A stretch of DNA of 64,000 nt from Litsea cubeba (taxonomy: Eukaryota; Streptophyta; Magnoliopsida; Laurales; Lauraceae), in contig CM022945.1 in NCBI GenBank assembly GCA_012931725.1, forward strand, positions 98,528,432 through 98,592,431, given 5' to 3'. The notes under the pieces were generated by a model. It saw only the letters and a program-made list of their open reading frames with translations. It was not told the origin of the DNA and did no database searches. This document shows positions 59,201 to 64,000 of the stretch, piece by piece. Each line of letters begins with the position of its first letter. Position 1 is the stretch's first letter. Both the position numbers and the translations under genes were made by a program.

Positions 59201-62200
59201 ACTACTTGGGCCGGGCCCTATTTTTTATTTGGGCCTGATTAATATGTGGGTCGGGCTTGCATTCAATGGTAGAGAGCCCAAGCCGGCCCAGCCTGACTGT
59301 AAAAAAAAAAAAGAAAGGTAAGAAGAGACCAAGATGGGACTTGAACACATAACACCTCACACAGGAACGGTAGCAAAACCAATTGAGCTATTGCCTGGGA
59401 TAGTGTAAAAAACCTTTTTTTTTCCTTATAATGTTAGCTCGGGCCAGACTCGGGCCTATTCTTCTTCAGGCGGTCTGGGCTCGAGCAAGACAGTTATGGC
59501 CCAAGTCGGGCTCGGGCTGGGCTTCGGCCAAGAGTTTGAGAATCAGGCTCGGTCCAGGCTTGAGCCAAGAGTTTGAAAGATTAATCAGCCCAGCCCCTAA
59601 ACACCCCTACTAATAAAGTATGCTTTACTAGGGTTGCGATTGGCTATATTTAGGGGTGTTCATTGGCCGGGTTGGGCCGGGCGGAGCAATATCCACGCAT
59701 AGCCCTATTTTTAATCCACATGCCCAAGCCCGACTTGGGCCATGAGGGCTTGGCCCAAGCCCAGCCCACCTGAAAAAAAACTAAGCCCAGCCTGGAACGA
59801 TAACGACTTTTATAAAACAAAAGGCAACTATTAACTAACTCAAGCTGTAGCCTACCTGGTTGGGTTGTGTGTACCCATGTGAAAGGATTGCGGCAAAAAC
59901 TTTATTTTTGCTTTAAATTGTGTGTATCATTCAAGCTGGGCTGAGCTTCGGGCTCTTTGCCACTAAATCCAAGCCTAGCCTGAATATTAACCTGGCCTAG
60001 GTTTTAGGTCCAAGCCCGCCCAGCGTACCAAAAACTAAGCTAAACCCAGCCAAGAGTGGGTTGGGCTTGGGATGGACCGATCCATGCACACCCCTTGCCA
60101 AATTCATGCCCAATCAGGTCCTTCAGTTATCTCATCCTTGAAATTCAGCCCAGGAACCACCCCATTTAGTAAGAAAGCCTAGGCCTACTTGGGCTTGGGC
60201 TGGACCTCAAAAAGAAAGATACTGGACGTGCGCACAAGGATGCGACATATCCTAATCGGACTTGAAAGCGTGCACAAGGATGCGACATATCCTAATCGGA
60301 CTTGAAAGCGGCACAAGGATGCAACATATTCTTATCGGGGTTGAATGCCAAGACAAGGCATACATGGGCTAAACACAAGTCCTAGCCCATCACATGTGAG
60401 GTTCAAAAGCTTGCCAAACCAGCCTAATTGATTGTCAGGCTCATGCCATACTGGCCATGATGCAAGTTATATCATCTCCAATTCTCCGTAGTTTGAGTGA
60501 AGGAACAATTAACATGTAGGACTGTAGATACAGTGTTAGTAGACATAAGAAAGGTCAAAGAACTAACCAGTTTGCGATCCAGCATCAAGTGAACCTGACA
60601 AGGAGCTGTGATGACTTGATGGCATGGAAGAAAATATTGAAGATCTATCATCAAACATACTCCTTGAAGTTGAAAATGAAATTGAGTGTCTTCGCGGTGA
60701 CGTTGATTTTGACGATCTTGTAGGCGACACTGCTGCAGAAAACCTTGGTGGAGAATCTGGAGGAGTAAGCCTCGGCGTGCTGCTGTGGGATGCTAACAGA
60801 AAGCCATGTGATATGCCATGCTTTAAGGCTGTCAAGATATAACAACAGTGAGGAGAAAGCAAAACATAACATACACTTCACTTAATAACAGATGCAGTAT
60901 CAGATCTGCATACCATCAGTCTCAACCAAGCCACCATCTACTGAAAATGTATTTCCCATTTCTGACAATTGAGTCGGTATCAAAGGCGGTCTTAAACGTA
61001 GTGAAGCATCCTCTTCTGACAGAATTTGTAAAGTTCACTTTAGTATATCGTGTCATAGATTTTCTAAATTATACCTTGATGCGAGATATATAATCAGTTA
61101 TAGAAACTCTTGATGAAAACAGGTTGTTTCGAAAATATAAAATCATAGATTGTAAGATTAGCTCAGCCATACAAATTTTACATGTGGGGAGTCGGGGACA
61201 ACTCATTGATGACCAAACCATTCGTGTGAGCACTCTCATGGATGGGAGATTCCACAAGAAAACCCTAAATAGAATAATACCAACCATCCAATTTTTGCAG
61301 TGCTGCTTCTTTTATATTGTATAGTGTATACTTCTAGTAAAGGTAGGTTTTCTTTTCTTTTCTTGTTTCTGTTGCTATGTATACAGTATACTTCTCCTAT
61401 ACAGGACACTTGTACTTTCACAATCTAAATACTTTCTATATCAATTAATTCACTGTTACCAATAAAAAACAAATAAAAATGGAAAAGCAGTTTTACATGT
61501 AAATCACTGGCCATACTTGTCTATTTGCAAGCCATTAATCTGATAGCAAGGATAGTATAAAAGGTAAGAATGAGCTTTCGGGCCCACCATATGAATGGCT
61601 TATAGACGGGCCCCTACTGTACCCTTGCTGGTCACAGTAAAAAGGAGAAAAATTCTCTTATTTACAGAATCACAATATACCTCCAAGTTATTTGAAGATA
61701 GCTTAATGTCATTTCAGCGACCTTAATGATAAAGAAATGACTACAACACATGTGAGATATTTAACAACGACTGAATTAATTAAGTAGTAACATAACACCT
61801 CCACGGGTTGATCCGGATGAAAAACTGCTGCTGTTTGGTATCTGCTGCGACGCAACACGAGGAGCTCCTGCCTGCTACATATGGAAGATTTAATTAGACC
61901 AATCTTTCACCGAATTGCACTAGTCCAAATCTTCTCAGAGTATGAAATGAATTAGAAACAGTGAAGTGAGTGCCTACACCTTAAGCAAACACTTAAAATC
62001 AGTAAATATGGGACCACAAAAATTCACAAGAAATTTTCAAAAAGGTAACTTACAGAATTGTCTTCCTCCTCTTGAAGGGACTGCATGAGTGTTTTTCTGA
62101 AAGTCTCCAACTGCAGACATTATTACAGTAAGATCCCATGTTATGAATGAGAATGATTATACAATATCCGTTAGCACTGTCTCATGTTCTATGATAGGCA

Positions 62201-64000
62201 CTATAAGTACATGCTGCATTTGCACATCTAGCCTAAAAGCAAACAGCAGACTTATTCCAGTAGAACAGCACATGCAATTTCATCGAATAATTGTAAAAAT
62301 GAGTGTTAGCAGAGATAATAATGTTGAGACGGATATAATGTAAAACTAGCAAAGATAGAATTGGAAATGTGCGCATTTAGGGGTATTTAGGGGTAGCATC
62401 AATAAGTCATAAATTAAGAGAGGCTCTTTTGAGATGATTTAGGCATGTCCAATACAAGCCAACAACGGCACCGATAAGGAAAAGTTTCTATATAGGTTGA
62501 TGGTCCTCAAGGAAAAGGGGTAGGCCAATGAGAACATGGATGAAAGTAGTAAAGATAGATGTGAAGAAGTGTAACCTATCCAGGGATGAAGAAGTATTGA
62601 GTACTATGATGTTGCTGAAAATAATGATGACTAAAAATGAAAAAATGTCACTGATTCTCATTGAAGCACAAAAAATAGACTTACATTCTTTTCCTTACGA
62701 TCTTTCCAAGTAAGTAATGAATAAACGGAGCATTAAAATTGCCTACATAATTATCAACGTGTGTGTCCTAATCCAAGCCACCATGAATGTAATTGTTGAG
62801 GACATATATGATTTTACCTCAAATTACAATCAGAGTGAATATTTTTAGCAGAATGAATTTTTGGTGGTGCAGAATGCAGATAAAAGGAATCACCAAATAT
62901 CTAGTTAAAGTTTGCTTAACTTAAATTCACAAGGTGGACCACAAATTTCAGGCTAGATAAATGCAATACAGTTCCCACCTAATACAATTCCCATTATTCT
63001 GTTTTGCAGTCTGTGTTACAATCTGTTCTGCCAAAACATGCACTCCACTTGCAAGAAGCAATTGTGATGACATCTAAAAGCACTCTAAACAATTTTAATT
63101 CACAAACTGATTTGCCCAAGTTAGTAAATTAGGGAATCAATACCAAAAAAAAAAAAAAAAGGCCAAGCAAATCCCTCATATCAGGTTCACTAAACACTCC
63201 ACAAATCACAAACTACAAAGTACAGACTCAACTCTACCATCATGATGCTGAAAGAAACACAAACGTGGACATCTACTTGAGATATCAAGAAACACCCAGA
63301 TGGGTAAGGTCAAAATTACCCAGTTAAATCACAACAGCTTTATCAAAACATTATCCATACACATCAAAACACACAGGCATATATGAATTAAGTACATATT
63401 CATGATTGGGACGCCCCATATATCATCACCTGAAGCAAATCATCCACATATAAATACATTATCCCAATAAAACCATCTACCAATCAAATCCCAATTCATT
63501 CAAAACCCACAAAAAAAAATTCAAACTTTACTCCAACTACTGCGTTTCTATAAAAATAAAAACCACCCCAGAATCAAATTCAATCAAATAAGGAAGAAAA
63601 AAACAAAGCAGGAACTGAACTTCCATACCTTGGAAACGTCTCTACTGAGCTTCTTCACAGTATTGGAAAGGGAAGCGTTCTCTCTCAACAGACTTTCCTG
63701 CAAACAAAGGAAACTCTCAGAACTGAACCGACGCAAGAAGACAAAAAAAAAAAACCCGGGTTCGGGGCCGGGTTGGTTTTTACCTTCTGCTCGACCGCCC
63801 GGGCGAGTTCGTCGGATGTTTCGGAGAGAGAGGCGTCGAGGGACTCGATCTGAGCTTCCAAGTCGGCGATGAGGTCGTCTTTCTCGGCCGCTTTTTGCCT
63901 GAGACGGGACGTCTCGGATTCGAGCTTGGAGACACGTGTCGCGAGGGCGATGGAGGTGATCTTGCGGGCCACATCGAGCTGCTCGAAGGGGTCTGTGGGG
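56229..64000 (-). CDS. At4g15545-like coiled-coil protein, N-terminus outside window
   Basis: Nine exons (minus strand): 64000-63784 (partial), 63697-63629, 62110-62054, 61871-61799, 61015-60914, 60828-60568, 57542-57500, 56549-56471 and 56339-56229, all GT-AG with matching phases, giving 336 aa to the stop at 56229. The N-terminal part PTDPFEQLDVARKITSIALA continues as a heptad-rich coiled coil (VSKLESETSRLRQKAAEKDD), then SLLRENASLSNTVKKLSRD and LETFRKTLMQSL. A Ser/Pro-rich low-complexity middle follows (TPRLTPPDSPPRFS). The conserved C-terminal block VDGKEFFRQVRSRLSYEQFG...ELNAHKQTREETLRKADEIF closes it. This plant family is known from Arabidopsis At4g15545; I know no firm function. About 35 N-terminal residues appear to be missing. 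Introns carry transposon insertions, but exons look intact. Confidence 0.93.
56950..57310 (+). pseudogene. Decayed RNase H domain of a LINE
   Basis: Split over two frames the DNA reads YTDGSLSGKPGPSGVEGLIK, then NDKGKLLLAFSGLLSVGDSS, WVELLAIKKD and later AHILREWNMEADQLAKF. These are hallmarks of the RNase H domain found at the end of plant LINE ORF2 proteins. Frameshifts and stops show it is dead. It lies antisense in intron 7 of the At4g15545-like gene. Confidence 0.75.
59128..59609. mobile_element. hAT-like MITE, 482 bp, exact 8-bp target duplication
   Basis: CTAATAAA is repeated at 59120-59127 and 59610-59617. Ends are CAGGGGTGTTCATGG and the complement of TAGGGGTGTTTAGG. Subterminal arrays of GGGCTTGGGC and GCCCAAGCC occur. 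The centre holds a tRNA-like piece on the minus strand (box A TAGCTCAATTGG, box B GTGTTCAAGTCCC). Confidence 0.9.
59651..60096. mobile_element. hAT-like MITE, 446 bp, degenerate target duplication
   Basis: Ends are TAGGGGTGTTCATTGG and the complement of AAGGGGTGTGCATGG. Flanking octamers GCTATATT and GCCAAATT agree at 6 of 8 positions. The same subterminal GGGCCGGG/GGGCTTGG style as its neighbour 41 bp away shows they are of one family. Confidence 0.78.
60231..60349 (+). repeat. 40-bp tandem repeat, three units
   Basis: Units at 60231-60270, 60271-60310 and 60311-60349, each containing CACAAGGATGCGACATATCC and CGGACTTGAAAGC. The third is more diverged. Confidence 0.92.
62395..62600 (+). pseudogene. 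RTE-type LINE scrap in intron 2 of the At4g15545-like gene
   Basis: Reads SHKLREALLR, FRHVQYKPTTAPIRKS and KRGRPMRTWMKVVKIDVKK, with stops. It corresponds to the same ORF region as the fragment at 21.1-21.6 kb (LRWFGHVRRRP...GRGRPKRSW). It is in opposite orientation to the host gene. Confidence 0.72.

Larger units (their letters stand above)
57543..60567. other. Intron 6 of the At4g15545-like gene, 3 kb
   Basis: Holds two hAT-like MITEs (59128-59609 and 59651-60096), a 40-bp tandem repeat (60231-60349), and two related roughly 90-bp segments at about 58872-58957 and 60398-60476 (shared words GATTGTC, GGCTC, CATGATGCAAGTT) flanking the MITEs. The rest is unassigned. Confidence 0.8.

Overview
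The window is nuclear DNA from a flowering plant with a large, transposon-rich genome. The evidence is GT-AG introns of 0.1-14 kb, plant-type Ty1/copia elements, tRNA-headed SINEs, RTE-type LINE fragments, many small inverted-repeat transposons, and three recognisable plant genes. A magnoliid or other woody lineage would fit the style, but that is only an impression; no species is claimed.

Layout. (1) 1-8.5 kb is nested retrotransposon. A young Ty1/copia element (5' end off the window, 3' LTR 3852-5086) sits inside the integrase region of an older, decayed copia. The older copy also carries a 765-bp hAT-like element (7121-7885) in its RNase H region. (2) 9.66-13.88 kb (+) is a complete five-exon cytochrome P450 of the CYP72 clan, CYP709-like, 524 aa, with a MITE in intron 3. 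(3) 42.24 down to 15.60 kb (-) is one 27-kb gene of eight exons for an ATG18 g/h-type autophagy protein (PROPPIN plus BCAS3 domain, 1036 aa). The exon phases chain perfectly. Its size comes from two giant introns. Intron 6 (13.8 kb) holds a three-level nest of CATRGT-ended DNA transposons with an RTE fragment at the centre, plus a 5.6-kb copia element. Intron 1 (7.5 kb) holds a 1-kb Tourist-like element and a 3.97-kb Pack-MULE with a perfect 9-bp target duplication, carrying pieces of PPR genes in both orientations. (4) 42.7-48.5 kb is intergenic, with two copies of one SINE family. (5) 48.55-55.28 kb is a non-autonomous LTR element on the minus strand that encodes only GAG (TR-GAG type). Its LTRs contain a 97-bp minisatellite, and one LTR is interrupted by a PIF/Harbinger-like element. 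(6) 64.0 down to 56.2 kb (-) is the plant-specific coiled-coil protein related to Arabidopsis At4g15545, nine exons seen, N-terminus off the window. Its introns carry a pair of hAT-like MITEs, a decayed RNase H domain and another LINE scrap.

The three host genes do not form an obvious pathway. The P450 and ATG18 genes are convergent; ATG18 and the At4g15545-like gene share a strand and are separated by the TR-GAG element. The strongest novelty is transposon architecture: the Pack-MULE with its TGGTCGATATCGACCA palindromes, the three nested elements with shared termini, and the GAG-only element. Exons, target duplications and terminal repeats were read by eye. Family names rest on motifs, not on database searches.
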